Below, piece after piece: positions 16,885 through 25,570 of a stretch of 35,463 nt of DNA. The DNA is taken from the NCBI GenBank assembly GCA_035627675.1, contig DASPLH010000002.1, positions 1 through 35,463 of the forward strand, read 5' to 3'. The position numbers and the translations under genes are program-made. The stretch's first letter is position 1. Every line of letters starts with the position of its first letter. A model generated the notes under the pieces. That model saw only the letters and a program-made list of their open reading frames with translations, made no database searches and was not told the DNA's origin. The DNA comes from DASPLH01 sp035627675. GTDB lineage: Bacteria > Acidobacteriota > Terriglobia > Terriglobales > Acidobacteriaceae.

Positions 16885-17886
16885 TCACCCAACCACCTCT
16901 GTGCTCGGCGGCGGAGCCATGAATTCGGGACCGACCGGGTCAGCGACAGTATCGGCCAGGATGCGGTCGATCTCGCGCATGTCGTTCTCGCTCAAACGCC
17001 AGCCCGTGACTTCGCCGATGGCGCGCAACTGGTCGGGGCGACGTGCGCCCCATAACGCGGCAATGTTTCCGGGGTGGTCCAGCACCCAACGCACGGCCAG
17101 GTGGATAACGCGCTTGCCGAAGTTCGTCTGCGCGAACTCGTCCAGACGCCTCACGGCTTCCACGTAGCGGTCGATCCGCGGCTGCTGGAACTTGGGGTCG
17201 ATGTTGCGCAGATCGTCGCCTTCGAACCTGGTGTTCGCGTCGATGCGCCCGCTCAGCAGCCCGCGGCATAGTGGGCCGTACATCAACATCGTTAACCCAT
17301 GGTCCTGAGCGTAGGGCATTACGTCATTCTCGATCCCGCGCTCGAAAAGATTGTAGGGAGGTTGCACCGTGTGGAGAGGCCCCGCCTTCCGGAACTCATC
17401 CATCTGCCGCGTCGAGTAGTTGCTGACGCCAACGGCCCGAATGACGCCGGTGCGCAGCAGTTCGTGGAGGGTCGAAGCGGTCTCCTCGAACGGCGTAGCC
17501 GTGTCCGGCCAGTGGATTTGATAGATGTCGATGTAGTCCGTCCGGAGACGCCGCAGCGATTGCTCAACCTCGTAGAGAATGCGGCGGCGGGAACTGTTGC
17601 GGCGAATGCCGCCGTTCTCGAATTCGAGTCCGCACTTGGTTGCGATCAGCGCTTTGGAGCGGCGCGCCCCGTCGGAGAGTGCGCGCCCAACAAGTTCTTC
17701 CGAACGTCCCGAACCGTACACCGGGGCCGTGTCGATCAGCGTGACACCGTAGTCCACGGCGCTCTGGATGGTTGCGATCGATTGCAGTTCGTCCGTGCCA
17801 CCCCACATCCAACCACCGATGGCCCATGTGCCTAGCGCAACGCGAGGAGCGCGGAGATCCGTGCCCGCGATGCCGAAGTATTCCAT
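16885..17886 (-). CDS. aldo/keto reductase
   Basis: A 333-residue NADPH-dependent oxidoreductase of the AKR superfamily, YhdN/AKR11-like. The catalytic tetrad is visible: Asp and Tyr in TLIDTAPVYGSGRSE (about residues 49-63), Lys in LIATKCG, and His in IYQIHWPD. A GVSNYS block and a C-terminal NADP-binding region (PGNIAALWGARRPDQL) are also present. It would reduce aldehydes or ketones in the cytoplasm; the substrate is unknown. A GGAG sequence lies about eight bases before the ATG. It is transcribed divergently from the Old Yellow Enzyme gene across a 156-base region, and both may answer to the nearby TetR regulator. Confidence 0.93.
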   Translation of the reverse strand: MEYFGIAGTDLRAPRVALGTWAIGGWMWGGTDELQSIATIQSAVDYGVTLIDTAPVYGSGRSEELVGRALSDGARRSKALIATKCGLEFENGGIRRNSSRRRILYEVEQSLRRLRTDYIDIYQIHWPDTATPFEETASTLHELLRTGVIRAVGVSNYSTRQMDEFRKAGPLHTVQPPYNLFERGIENDVMPYAQDHGLTMLMYGPLCRGLLSGRIDANTRFEGDDLRNIDPKFQQPRIDRYVEAVRRLDEFAQTNFGKRVIHLAVRWVLDHPGNIAALWGARRPDQLRAIGEVTGWRLSENDMREIDRILADTVADPVGPEFMAPPPSTEVVG

Positions 17887-17944
17887 GTGAAGTCTCCGAG
17901 GATGTCTTCCGAATGTCTTGCCGGTCGAATAGTTCCGATTACGC

Positions 17945-17959
17945 CGGATAATCCGTAAC
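17945..17959. promoter_or_regulatory. candidate second site for the neighbouring TetR regulator
   Basis: The bases CGGATAATCCGTAAC contain a perfect palindrome (CGGAT-A-ATCCG, 17945-17955). They match 11 of 15 positions of the complement of 16776-16790 in the TetR palindrome, with CGGAT and GTAAC at the same spacing. The site lies between the divergent reductase genes. This is a visual match only. Confidence 0.35.
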
Positions 17960-18042
17960 TAGTCTCCTAGGGGATGGGGCTACACTCACGATTATAGGCG
18001 TCCGCATCGAACGGCCGCGGCGCTCATCCAATCAGACACTCT

Positions 18043-19113
18043 ATGCACGTATTCGATTCGCTCTCCGTCCGCGATGTCACGTTTCGCAATCGCATCGTCG
18101 TCTCTCCCATGTGCCAGTACTCATGCAAAGACGGCTTCGCCACCGACTGGCACCTCGTCCACCTGGGCTCGCGGGCTGTTGGTGGTGCGGCGCTTGTCTT
18201 CGCTGAAGCAACCGCCGTCGTACCCGAGGGACGCATCAGTCCGGGGGATCTCGGACTTTGGAAAGACGCGCAGATCGAGCCTCTGGCGCGCATCACGCGG
18301 TTCGTCAAAGCGCAGGGCGCGGCCGCCGGCATCCAGTTGGCGCACGCCGGACGCAAGGCAAGCACCGACGTGCCCTGGCGCGGCGGCAAGCCGCTCGGGC
18401 GGGAGGCAGGCGGCTGGAACCCGATCCACGCGCCGAGCGCAGTTCCGTTTGCCGACGGTTACCAGGTTCCGGAGGAGTTGACGGTCGAGGACATCGCGGC
18501 CACCGTTCGCGCGTTTGCCGCCTCCGCCCAGAGGGCGCTTCAGGCGGGGTTCGATGTGATCGAGATCCACGGCGCGCACGGCTATCTGCTCAACGAATTC
18601 CTGTCTCCGCTTTCAAACCGCCGCACGGACGATTACGGCGGATCGCTCGGGAACCGGGCACGCATGTTGTGCGAAGTCGTGGAAGCGATTCGAGAAGTGT
18701 GGCCGGAGCGGCTGCCGTTGTTCCTTCGCATCTCCGCCTCCGATTGGGCGGAAGGTGGATGGACGGTGGAGGATTCCGTGGCGCTCGCCCGGTTGGTGAA
18801 GCCGCTGGGTGTTGACGTGATCGACTGCTCCAGCGGAGGCCTCGTCCCGAACGCAAAGATCAACATCGGCGCCGGATACCAGGTGCCCTTTGCGGCCCGC
18901 GTGCGGCGCGAGGCGGGTATCCTCACGTCCGCCGTGGGGATGATCACCGATCCCATGCAGGCCGACCAGATCGTCCGGAACGGCGAGGCCGACCTGGTGA
19001 TGTTGGCGCGCGAGTTCCTGCGCGATCCGTACTGGCCGCTGCACGCCGCCGAGCAACTTCACCGCGACATCGCGTGGCCTCCACAATACGAGCGTGCCAA
19101 ACGGGTACGCTGA
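18043..19113 (+). CDS. NADH:flavin oxidoreductase, Old Yellow Enzyme family (YqjM-like)
   Basis: A 356-residue FMN ene-reductase of the YqjM/xenobiotic reductase class. It has SPMCQYS near residue 24, with the Cys and Tyr that tune FMN in YqjM. GIQLAHAGRKAS follows near residue 99, then the substrate-binding pair in EIHGAHGYLLNEFLSP (near residue 176) and the FMN phosphate region around VMLAREFLRDPYWP. Such enzymes reduce electron-poor C=C bonds with NADPH and often deal with electrophiles. All key residues are intact. It is divergent from the aldo/keto reductase gene, which suggests a joint response to reactive carbonyl compounds. Confidence 0.94.
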   Translation: MHVFDSLSVRDVTFRNRIVVSPMCQYSCKDGFATDWHLVHLGSRAVGGAALVFAEATAVVPEGRISPGDLGLWKDAQIEPLARITRFVKAQGAAAGIQLAHAGRKASTDVPWRGGKPLGREAGGWNPIHAPSAVPFADGYQVPEELTVEDIAATVRAFAASAQRALQAGFDVIEIHGAHGYLLNEFLSPLSNRRTDDYGGSLGNRARMLCEVVEAIREVWPERLPLFLRISASDWAEGGWTVEDSVALARLVKPLGVDVIDCSSGGLVPNAKINIGAGYQVPFAARVRREAGILTSAVGMITDPMQADQIVRNGEADLVMLAREFLRDPYWPLHAAEQLHRDIAWPPQYERAKRVR

Positions 19114-19226
19114 ATCCATTCGCGCATTACATAGTCCGGCGAAGTAGCTTATCCTGATACATATCCGGGCGTGGATGGCGACCTCGCGGAGGCTCCGCCG
19201 CGACCTGCTGAGGGCAAAACTTCGGA

Positions 19227-22200
19227 ATGAGCGACTTTCTCAAAGCGGTCTCTGAGCGCGTTGTCGTTTATGACGGCGCCATGGGCACCAACATTCAGTT
19301 CCGCAATCCTTCTCCCGACGACTACTGGGGCAAAGAGGGCTGCAACGAACTGCTGGTGCTCAGCCGGCCTGACATCATCAAGGACATCCACGCGGCATTC
19401 TTCGCCGTGGGGTGCGACGTCGTTGAGACGAACACTTTCGGCGCGACGCGCATCGTCATGTCCGAATATGACCTCCAGGACCGCGTCCGGGAACTGAACC
19501 TCGCCGCTGCCAAGCTGGCGAAAGAGGTAGCGGCCGACTTCAGCACCGTCGCAAGGCCGCGCTTTGTCGCCGGGTCCATCGGACCCACAACCAAGCTGCC
19601 TTCGCTCGGACACATCGGCTTCGACGAGATGGTGGCCGGCTACGTCGAGCAGATCGACGCCCTCATCGAGGGCGGAGTCGATGTGCTGCTCGTGGAGACC
19701 TGCCAGGACATCCTCCAGGCCAAGGCGGGCATTGTCGCCTGCTTTGAGTCCATGAAGAAGGCAAGCAGGCGGTTGCCGCTGCAAGTTCAAGTAACACTTG
19801 AAGCCACGGGCACCATGCTGCTGGGCACGGAGATCGGCGCGGCGCTGACCGCGCTCGAAGTCTTCGACGTGGACGCTATCGGACTGAACTGCGCAACCGG
19901 TCCGCGGGAGATGAACGACGCCGTGCGGTATCTGGGCGTCAACTCGACGAAGCACGTCTCCGTGTTGCCGAACGCGGGCCTGCCGCAGAACGTGGGTGGC
20001 CGCGCCGTGTACCTGTTGAAGCCGGAGGAGCTTGCGGCCTACCACAAGCAGTTCGTGGAAGAGTACGGGGTGCGCATCGTCGGAGGCTGCTGCGGCACCA
20101 CTCCGGAGCACCTCAAGGCCGTGGCCGACGCGGTTGCGAACGCCGTGCCCGCTCGCCGCCAGGTGAAGCCCGCGGCTACAGCCGCGAGCGCCTACACGAG
20201 CCTGCCGCTCGATCTCGATCCGAAGCCGCTGGTCGTTGCCGAAGAGATGAACACGACCACGCGCCTCGAGCACTTCCGCAATCTCGTCCGCGCACACGAT
20301 TACGACTCCATCCTCACGCTGGCCAAGAAACTCGTCAGCGAGGGTTCGCACATGCTGGACCTCTGCTGCGCCATCGTGGGCGAAGACGAGAAGGGCTACA
20401 TCAGTTCCATCCTGGAGAAGGTCGCGACGCGGGTGCCGGCCCCGATCATGGTGGACTCGACCGAGGCCGACGTAATCGAAGAAGCGCTGAAGCGCATCCC
20501 CGGCAAGCCGATCATCAACTCGATCAATCTCGAGGACGGCGAAAAGCGCACCGGGCGCGTGCTGCCCATGGCCAAGAAGTACGGCGCGGCGGTGATCGCG
20601 CTTACGATCGATGAAGAGGGAATGGCGCTCACGGCCGGCAAGAAGACGGCGATTGCCAAGCGCATCTACGACCTGGCGGTGAACAAGTACGGCATGCGTC
20701 CGCAGGAACTGATCTTCGACGCGCTGACGCTGCCGATCTCGACCGGCCAGGAGGAGTACCGCACCGCGGCCATCGAGACCCTGAACGCCGTGAAACGGAT
20801 CAAGCAGGAACTGCCGGAGGTCAAGACTATCCTTGGCGTCTCGAACGTCTCCTTCGGCCTGAACACGTACGCGCGCCGCGTTCTGAATTCGGTCTTCATG
20901 CACGAGGCCGTCGAGAACGGTCTCGACATGGCGATTGTTAACTACAGCAAAATCTATCCCCTGTACAAAATTCCTGAGGTCGAGGTTGAACTCGCGCGCA
21001 AGCTGATCTTCGCCGACCGGAGCGACGGCGACCCCTTGCAGAAGTACATGGCGCACTTCGAGGCCATGAAGGGGCAGAAGGACGTGGTGCAGACGGCGCA
21101 CGTCGAGACCCTCTCGATCGAAGACAAGCTGAAGTTCTGCATCATCCAGGGCGAGAAGTCGGTCGGCAACGGCGCGAACCGCCAGACCCTCGACCAGTTG
21201 CTGGAAGAAGCGCTGAAGCAGTACACGCCGCTGGAGCTGATCAACACCGTTCTGCTCGATGGAATGCGCACGGTGGGCGACCTGTTTGGCGCCCGCAAGA
21301 TGCAGCTTCCGTCCGTGCTGGATTCGGCTTCGGTGATGAAGGCCGCCGTGGCCTGCCTCGAGCCCAAGATGGAGAAGGTGGAGGGCTCGCAAAAGGGAAC
21401 CCTGGTGCTCGCGACCGTGAAGGGCGACGTCCACGACATCGGCAAGAACCTCGTGGACATCATCCTGACCAACAACGGGTACAAGGTCGTGAACCTTGGC
21501 ATCAAGCAGCCGGCCGACACGATCATCAACTCCGCCCTCGAGCACAAGGCCGACGCCATCGGACTGAGCGGGCTGCTGGTGAAGTCCACGCTGGAGATGA
21601 AGTACGTCGTGCAGGACCTCGAGCGACAGGGGCTGAAAATCCCTGTCATCTGCGGAGGCGCGGCTCTGACGCGCAAGTACGTCGAAGACGATCTGCGGCG
21701 CGAATACCGCAGCGCGGTGTTCTACGCCGAAGATGCGTTCTCCGGATTGCATGCGATGGAGAAGCTGAGCGGCGACGCCCGCGAGGAGGCCATCGCCGAA
21801 GGCCGCGTGGTGAAGGAGTTCGCGCGGGCCGCTGCGGCCGTTTCGGAAGGTGACACCGTAGCCGCGCCGCGCGACGTCATCCCTGAGGCGAACATTCCGC
21901 AGCCGCCGTTCTGGGGCGTGCGGGTGCTGGGTCCCGGCACGTTCGACCTGCGCGAGATTTTCCGCTACATCAACGAGACCGCGCTTTTCAAGAACCAGTG
22001 GCAGTTGAAGACGGCTTCGCAGGAAGACTATGCGCGGCTCGTCGAACAGAAGTTCCGCCCGATTCTCCGCGATCTCGAAGACGAGGTCATCGCCGCCGGA
22101 TGGTTCACGCCGAAGGTCGTGTACGGCTTCTTCCCCTGCCAGAGCGACGGCAACGACCTCATCGTTTACGAAGGCCGCGAGGGTCTGAAGGCGGGCGACA

Positions 22201-22721
22201 AGGCTCCTTCGGACTTAAGCGAAATCCAGCGGTTCACCTTCCCGCGCCAGCGCGAGGGCAGGCGGCTTTCGATCTCCGACTACATGCTCTCGCGCGCTTC
22301 AGGACGCGTTGACGTCATCGGCATGTCGGTCGTGACCATCGGCTCGCAAGCCTCGCATGAAACGCAAAGGCTCTTCGAGGGCGGCGAGTACACGAAGTAC
22401 CTCTACCTGCATGGCCTGAGCGTCGAAACCGCCGAGGCGCTCGCCGAGTACATGCACCGGCGCGTGCGCGCAGAGATGGGAATCGCCGGCGACGACTCGG
22501 AGCGCATCTCCGACCTCTTCCACCAGAAGTATCGCGGGTCGAGGTATTCGTTCGGCTACCCGGCGTGTCCGAACCTTGAGGACCAGGCGAAGCTCTTCGC
22601 CCTGCTCAAGCCGGAGGAGAACATCGGGGTGCGGCTGACGACCGGATACCTGCTCGAGCCAGAACAGAGCACGTCAGCCATCGTCGTGCATCATCCGAGC
22701 GCCAAGTACTTCGTCGTGTAA
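19227..22721 (+). CDS. metH: cobalamin-dependent methionine synthase
   Basis: A complete four-module MetH of 1164 residues that transfers the methyl group of methyltetrahydrofolate to homocysteine. The homocysteine domain (1 to about 310) has the zinc ligands Cys222 (GLNC), Cys288 and Cys289 (GGCCG). The pterin domain spans about 330-600. The cobalamin domain has DVHDIGKN with His736 as lower axial ligand. The C-terminal AdoMet reactivation domain has RYSFGYPACPNLEDQ. No module is missing; the length is slightly below the E. coli enzyme. The 113 bases upstream show no cobalamin riboswitch or other RNA fold I can identify. The gene stands alone, facing the murQ operon. Confidence 0.97.
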   Translation: MSDFLKAVSERVVVYDGAMGTNIQFRNPSPDDYWGKEGCNELLVLSRPDIIKDIHAAFFAVGCDVVETNTFGATRIVMSEYDLQDRVRELNLAAAKLAKEVAADFSTVARPRFVAGSIGPTTKLPSLGHIGFDEMVAGYVEQIDALIEGGVDVLLVETCQDILQAKAGIVACFESMKKASRRLPLQVQVTLEATGTMLLGTEIGAALTALEVFDVDAIGLNCATGPREMNDAVRYLGVNSTKHVSVLPNAGLPQNVGGRAVYLLKPEELAAYHKQFVEEYGVRIVGGCCGTTPEHLKAVADAVANAVPARRQVKPAATAASAYTSLPLDLDPKPLVVAEEMNTTTRLEHFRNLVRAHDYDSILTLAKKLVSEGSHMLDLCCAIVGEDEKGYISSILEKVATRVPAPIMVDSTEADVIEEALKRIPGKPIINSINLEDGEKRTGRVLPMAKKYGAAVIALTIDEEGMALTAGKKTAIAKRIYDLAVNKYGMRPQELIFDALTLPISTGQEEYRTAAIETLNAVKRIKQELPEVKTILGVSNVSFGLNTYARRVLNSVFMHEAVENGLDMAIVNYSKIYPLYKIPEVEVELARKLIFADRSDGDPLQKYMAHFEAMKGQKDVVQTAHVETLSIEDKLKFCIIQGEKSVGNGANRQTLDQLLEEALKQYTPLELINTVLLDGMRTVGDLFGARKMQLPSVLDSASVMKAAVACLEPKMEKVEGSQKGTLVLATVKGDVHDIGKNLVDIILTNNGYKVVNLGIKQPADTIINSALEHKADAIGLSGLLVKSTLEMKYVVQDLERQGLKIPVICGGAALTRKYVEDDLRREYRSAVFYAEDAFSGLHAMEKLSGDAREEAIAEGRVVKEFARAAAAVSEGDTVAAPRDVIPEANIPQPPFWGVRVLGPGTFDLREIFRYINETALFKNQWQLKTASQEDYARLVEQKFRPILRDLEDEVIAAGWFTPKVVYGFFPCQSDGNDLIVYEGREGLKAGDKAPSDLSEIQRFTFPRQREGRRLSISDYMLSRASGRVDVIGMSVVTIGSQASHETQRLFEGGEYTKYLYLHGLSVETAEALAEYMHRRVRAEMGIAGDDSERISDLFHQKYRGSRYSFGYPACPNLEDQAKLFALLKPEENIGVRLTTGYLLEPEQSTSAIVVHHPSAKYFVV

Positions 22722-22728
22722 GGGAATC

Positions 22729-22768
22729 GGCTCACCTTGCCATCGGTCCATCGGTGACCAGGTGAGCC
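22729..22768. terminator. hairpin between convergent metH and murQ
   Basis: A perfect 9-bp stem (GGCTCACCT 22729-22737 with AGGTGAGCC 22760-22768) encloses a 22-base loop. It lies between two convergent stop codons, so it can serve both directions. Neither side has a strong U-tract. Confidence 0.55.
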
Positions 22769-22773
22769 AATCG

Positions 22774-23715
22774 CTACAACCCGCCGATCGCCTGCCTGAC
22801 GTTTCCACCGGCCTGCTTCAGTTTCTTCTCGGCTTGGCGGCGTGTGCTGCCGGTCACGTGCATGACGATCGCGGTCGGCACGCTTCCCCCGGCCTCGCGC
22901 AGCAACTCGAGGGCCGGTTTGCGGCCGTGTCCGGTCGTCTCCTGTACGATGCCGATGCCGCGTTCGAGCAGCTTCCGGTTCTTCAGGTGAACGTTGACCA
23001 TGAGGTTGCCGTACACGTAACCGATGCGGGTGAATGCGCCGGTGGTGAGCATATTCAACACGAGCTTCTGCATGGTGCCGGCCTTCATCCGCGTGGAGCC
23101 TGCGACCACCTCAGGTCCGACATCGATGGCGATGGGGATGTCGGCGGCGACAACGATCGGCGATATCGGGTTCGCAGTCACGCAGATCGTTGTCGCTCCC
23201 TTCGAGCGCGCGTATTCGAGCGCGGCGATCGTGTAGGGAGTCCTTCCACTGGCGGCGATGCCGCAGACCACGTCCTTCTTCGCCGGACGCTTCTTCCGCA
23301 GGTCCGACTTGCCCAGCGGCTTCGAGTCCTCGCTGGCCTCCACCGCCCGGCTCAGAGCGCGCTCCCCGCCGGCGATCACGTACTGCACCATCCTGGGATC
23401 TGCATTGAAGGTTGGCGGACACTCGCTCGCATCGAGCGCGCCCAGCCTGCCGCTCGTGCCCGTGCCGACATAGATCAATCGTCCACCGCTCTGGAATGCC
23501 TTCGCGATGGCCTCGATCGCCCGCGCAATCTGGGGCAGCGCCTTCGACACAGCTTCGGGAACCGTGCGGTCTTCGGCGTTGATGATGCGCGCGATCTCCA
23601 GCGCGCTGCGCTGATCGAGCTCCGATGAGCGTGGATTTTCGCGCTCGGTGGCAATGCCGCGAACGTCGGCTGCCGGCCTCAGGGGTGCGGGTTTCCTGCC
23701 TCCGCTGGAACTCAA
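22774..23715 (-). CDS. murQ: N-acetylmuramic acid 6-phosphate etherase
   Basis: Cleaves the lactyl ether of MurNAc-6-phosphate to give GlcNAc-6-phosphate and D-lactate, a step in peptidoglycan recycling. A SIS-domain protein of 313 residues. The signature GRLIYVGTGTSGRLGALDASECPPTF is near residue 70 and contains the active-site Glu. A second family block, GPEVVAGSTRMKAGTMQKLVLNM, lies near residue 200. The start is TTG at 23715, overlapping the TGA of the upstream serine hydrolase gene as TTGA, with GAGGA upstream. A long in-frame extension upstream has no similarity to MurQ. It is the last gene of a three-gene operon. Confidence 0.93.
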   Translation of the reverse strand: MSSSGGRKPAPLRPAADVRGIATERENPRSSELDQRSALEIARIINAEDRTVPEAVSKALPQIARAIEAIAKAFQSGGRLIYVGTGTSGRLGALDASECPPTFNADPRMVQYVIAGGERALSRAVEASEDSKPLGKSDLRKKRPAKKDVVCGIAASGRTPYTIAALEYARSKGATTICVTANPISPIVVAADIPIAIDVGPEVVAGSTRMKAGTMQKLVLNMLTTGAFTRIGYVYGNLMVNVHLKNRKLLERGIGIVQETTGHGRKPALELLREAGGSVPTAIVMHVTGSTRRQAEKKLKQAGGNVRQAIGGL

Positions 23716-24824
23716 GGTTTCGCGTCCTCGATCGCTTCGACGATGGCATCGTGAACGAGCGGACGCACTCGCTTGATCTCCTGCGAACTGCGGTCGGGCC
23801 ACGTGCGGTTTGTCAGCAGGGTAACCGAGAGGCGCCGGTCGGGATCGCACCAGAGCGAAGTGCCCGTGTGTCCCAGATGTCCAAAGGATCGCGGGCCGAA
23901 GTAGCGGCCCGACTGCGATGGAGCTGACGGCGTGTCCCACCCGAGGGCTCTTGCCGTTCCCGGCGGCGAGGACTCGCGCGCCGTGAACGTCTGCACGGTT
24001 TCGGGGCGCAGGATGGGCCGGCCGCCGGTCAACATGCACTGCGCGAACGTGGCCACGTCGAGAGCGCTGGCGAAGACTCCGGCGTGTCCGGCGATGCCGC
24101 CCAGCACGCTCGCGTTCTCGTCATTCACTTCGGCCTGGATAACGCGCCCGCGGAATGCCTGGTCGTCGAGAGTAGGCGGAATCTGCTGGCTCCACTCCGG
24201 AGGAGGATTGAAACATGCCGAGGACATGCCGAGGGGGTTGAAGACCTGTGTCTGGCAGAAGCGATCGAGAGGCTCGCCCGCCCAATGCGCAAGGATTTCG
24301 CCGAGGATGATGAACCCGATGTCGCTGTACTCCGTCCGGGTGCCCGGCGCCGCAACCAGCGGCGTGGCTAGGGCCAGCGATAGCAGCTCCTCCGGGGTGG
24401 TCGCGCGTTCGTACAGCTTCTCCCATCCCGGCAGCCCCGAGGAGTGCGCCAGCAACATGCGGAGAGTGACTTCGCGCCGCCTGCTGTCCCCGGTATCGAA
24501 ATTCGGCATCACGTCCACGACCCTGGCTTCGAGGTCGAGCGCGCCGCGTTCGTACAGCAGCATGGCCGCCGCGGTGGTCGCAACCACCTTGCTGACCGAA
24601 GCCAGGTCGAACACCGTTGTTGGGGCCACGGCAGGAGATTCGCGGTCGTAGGTGAAGCGGCCGAATGCCTTCCACGCAACGAGTGCCGGGCCATGCGTTA
24701 CCGCCAGGGCCGCTCCGGGAAAGGCGCGTTCCGCGGCGGCTGCCATCATCAACTCGAACGCGCGTTGGAATTGCCGGTCCTGCTGCTGGAACGCGGGTGC
24801 GAGTTGGAGGGCAGGTGTGGGCAT
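23712..24824 (-). CDS. serine hydrolase, beta-lactamase/penicillin-binding protein-like
   Basis: A 370-residue class C beta-lactamase-type serine hydrolase. Catalytic motifs: SVSK (the S-x-x-K nucleophile motif, in FDLASVSKVV), YSD (in place of Y-x-N), and HTG (in GHLGHTGTSLW, equivalent to K-T-G). Relatives include esterases, D-amino-acid peptidases and YbbE-like proteins. The start is taken at ATG 24824, five bases after the isochorismatase stop; the frame continues upstream through coding sequence of that gene. No signal peptide is seen at this start, so the location is uncertain. Similar hydrolases sit beside murQ in the Bacillus muropeptide-recycling cluster, which makes a peptidoglycan-fragment substrate likely but unproven. 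Confidence 0.85.
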   Translation of the reverse strand: MPTPALQLAPAFQQQDRQFQRAFELMMAAAAERAFPGAALAVTHGPALVAWKAFGRFTYDRESPAVAPTTVFDLASVSKVVATTAAAMLLYERGALDLEARVVDVMPNFDTGDSRRREVTLRMLLAHSSGLPGWEKLYERATTPEELLSLALATPLVAAPGTRTEYSDIGFIILGEILAHWAGEPLDRFCQTQVFNPLGMSSACFNPPPEWSQQIPPTLDDQAFRGRVIQAEVNDENASVLGGIAGHAGVFASALDVATFAQCMLTGGRPILRPETVQTFTARESSPPGTARALGWDTPSAPSQSGRYFGPRSFGHLGHTGTSLWCDPDRRLSVTLLTNRTWPDRSSQEIKRVRPLVHDAIVEAIEDAKP

Positions 24825-24829
24825 TCGCT

Positions 24830-25432
24830 CTACTTGATGTGCTGCAACAGTTCCTTGAACTGCGGCGTGCCGCTCTTGCGCATGAGTTCGTAGATCATCA
24901 TCTCGGTGGACGAAATCACCGCGCCCGCGTTCTGCATGCGTTCGAGACCCACCTGCCAGTTCCACTCATGGCGCGAGCCAATGGCGTCGGAAGCGACGTG
25001 CACGATATATCCCTGGTCGAGCGCGGCCAACGCCGTCTGCATCACGCAGATGTGGGCTTCCATTCCGCAGAGCAGCATCGTGGTGCGCTGTCCCGGCAGC
25101 GACTTCACGGCCGAACAGAACTCGTCGCGACCGAAGCAGCTGAACTCCGTCTTGTCGATCGGCTGCACATCGGCCACCAGCTCCGCGATCTCCGGAACCG
25201 TTCCGCCGAGTCCCTTCGCGTACTGCGTCGTGACCAGCACAGGAATGTCGAGGATCTTGGCCGCATGGATGAGCAGCCGCGTGTTCCGCACCAGCGCTTC
25301 GTTGTTGAAGATGGGCGGAAGCAGCTTCTCCTGGATGTCCACTATGGCGAGAGCACATTCCTCGGCCTGTAGCGGCCTGCGTGCGATGTGATGGAAGTCG
25401 AGGGCTTCGATGCGACCGATCGTAGAAGACAT
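24830..25432 (-). CDS. isochorismatase-family cysteine hydrolase
   Basis: A 200-residue cytoplasmic hydrolase of the isochorismatase/nicotinamidase superfamily. The Asp-Lys-Cys triad is visible: Asp in AIVDIQEKL (about residue 32), Lys in IDKTEFSCF (about 94), and Cys in AHICVMQTA (about 129). A short YcaC-like layout without extra domains is typical of uncharacterised amidases. The substrate is not predictable. It is the first gene of the operon with the serine hydrolase and murQ, five bases upstream of the former. A linked role in amide or amino-sugar salvage is inference only. Confidence 0.88.
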   Translation of the reverse strand: MSSTIGRIEALDFHHIARRPLQAEECALAIVDIQEKLLPPIFNNEALVRNTRLLIHAAKILDIPVLVTTQYAKGLGGTVPEIAELVADVQPIDKTEFSCFGRDEFCSAVKSLPGQRTTMLLCGMEAHICVMQTALAALDQGYIVHVASDAIGSRHEWNWQVGLERMQNAGAVISSTEMMIYELMRKSGTPQFKELLQHIK

Positions 25433-25517
25433 AAATAGCCTCCGCCGAGCGCAGGTGGCTCGCGGCGAAGGACGATTCTAGCAGGGGAAAGTACGGCGCG
25501 AGGAACAGTAGTTCGAG

Positions 25518-25553
25518 CCGAGGGACCGGCCCCCTGGGGCTGTGGTCCCTCGG
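25518..25553 (-). terminator. hairpin downstream of the di-heme cytochrome gene
   Basis: A perfect 10-bp stem (25518-25527 with 25544-25553) encloses a second small GC stem. It lies 17 bases after the cytochrome stop codon on the minus strand. No U-tract follows, so it is a probable but not classic terminator. Confidence 0.55.
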
Positions 25554-25570
25554 TCTCGGGTCGTGTGCGC

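Noticed and set aside
19114..19226. Possible cobalamin, SAM or SAH riboswitch upstream of metH.
   Set aside because: The gap is too short for a cobalamin riboswitch, and I could not find the conserved core of the others; only a small GC-rich hairpin is visible.
19149..21752. Long open frame (867 codons) on the minus strand inside metH.
   Set aside because: It lies fully antisense to an intact MetH, is rich in Arg, His and Asp as expected of a complement frame in high-G+C DNA, and shows no domain.
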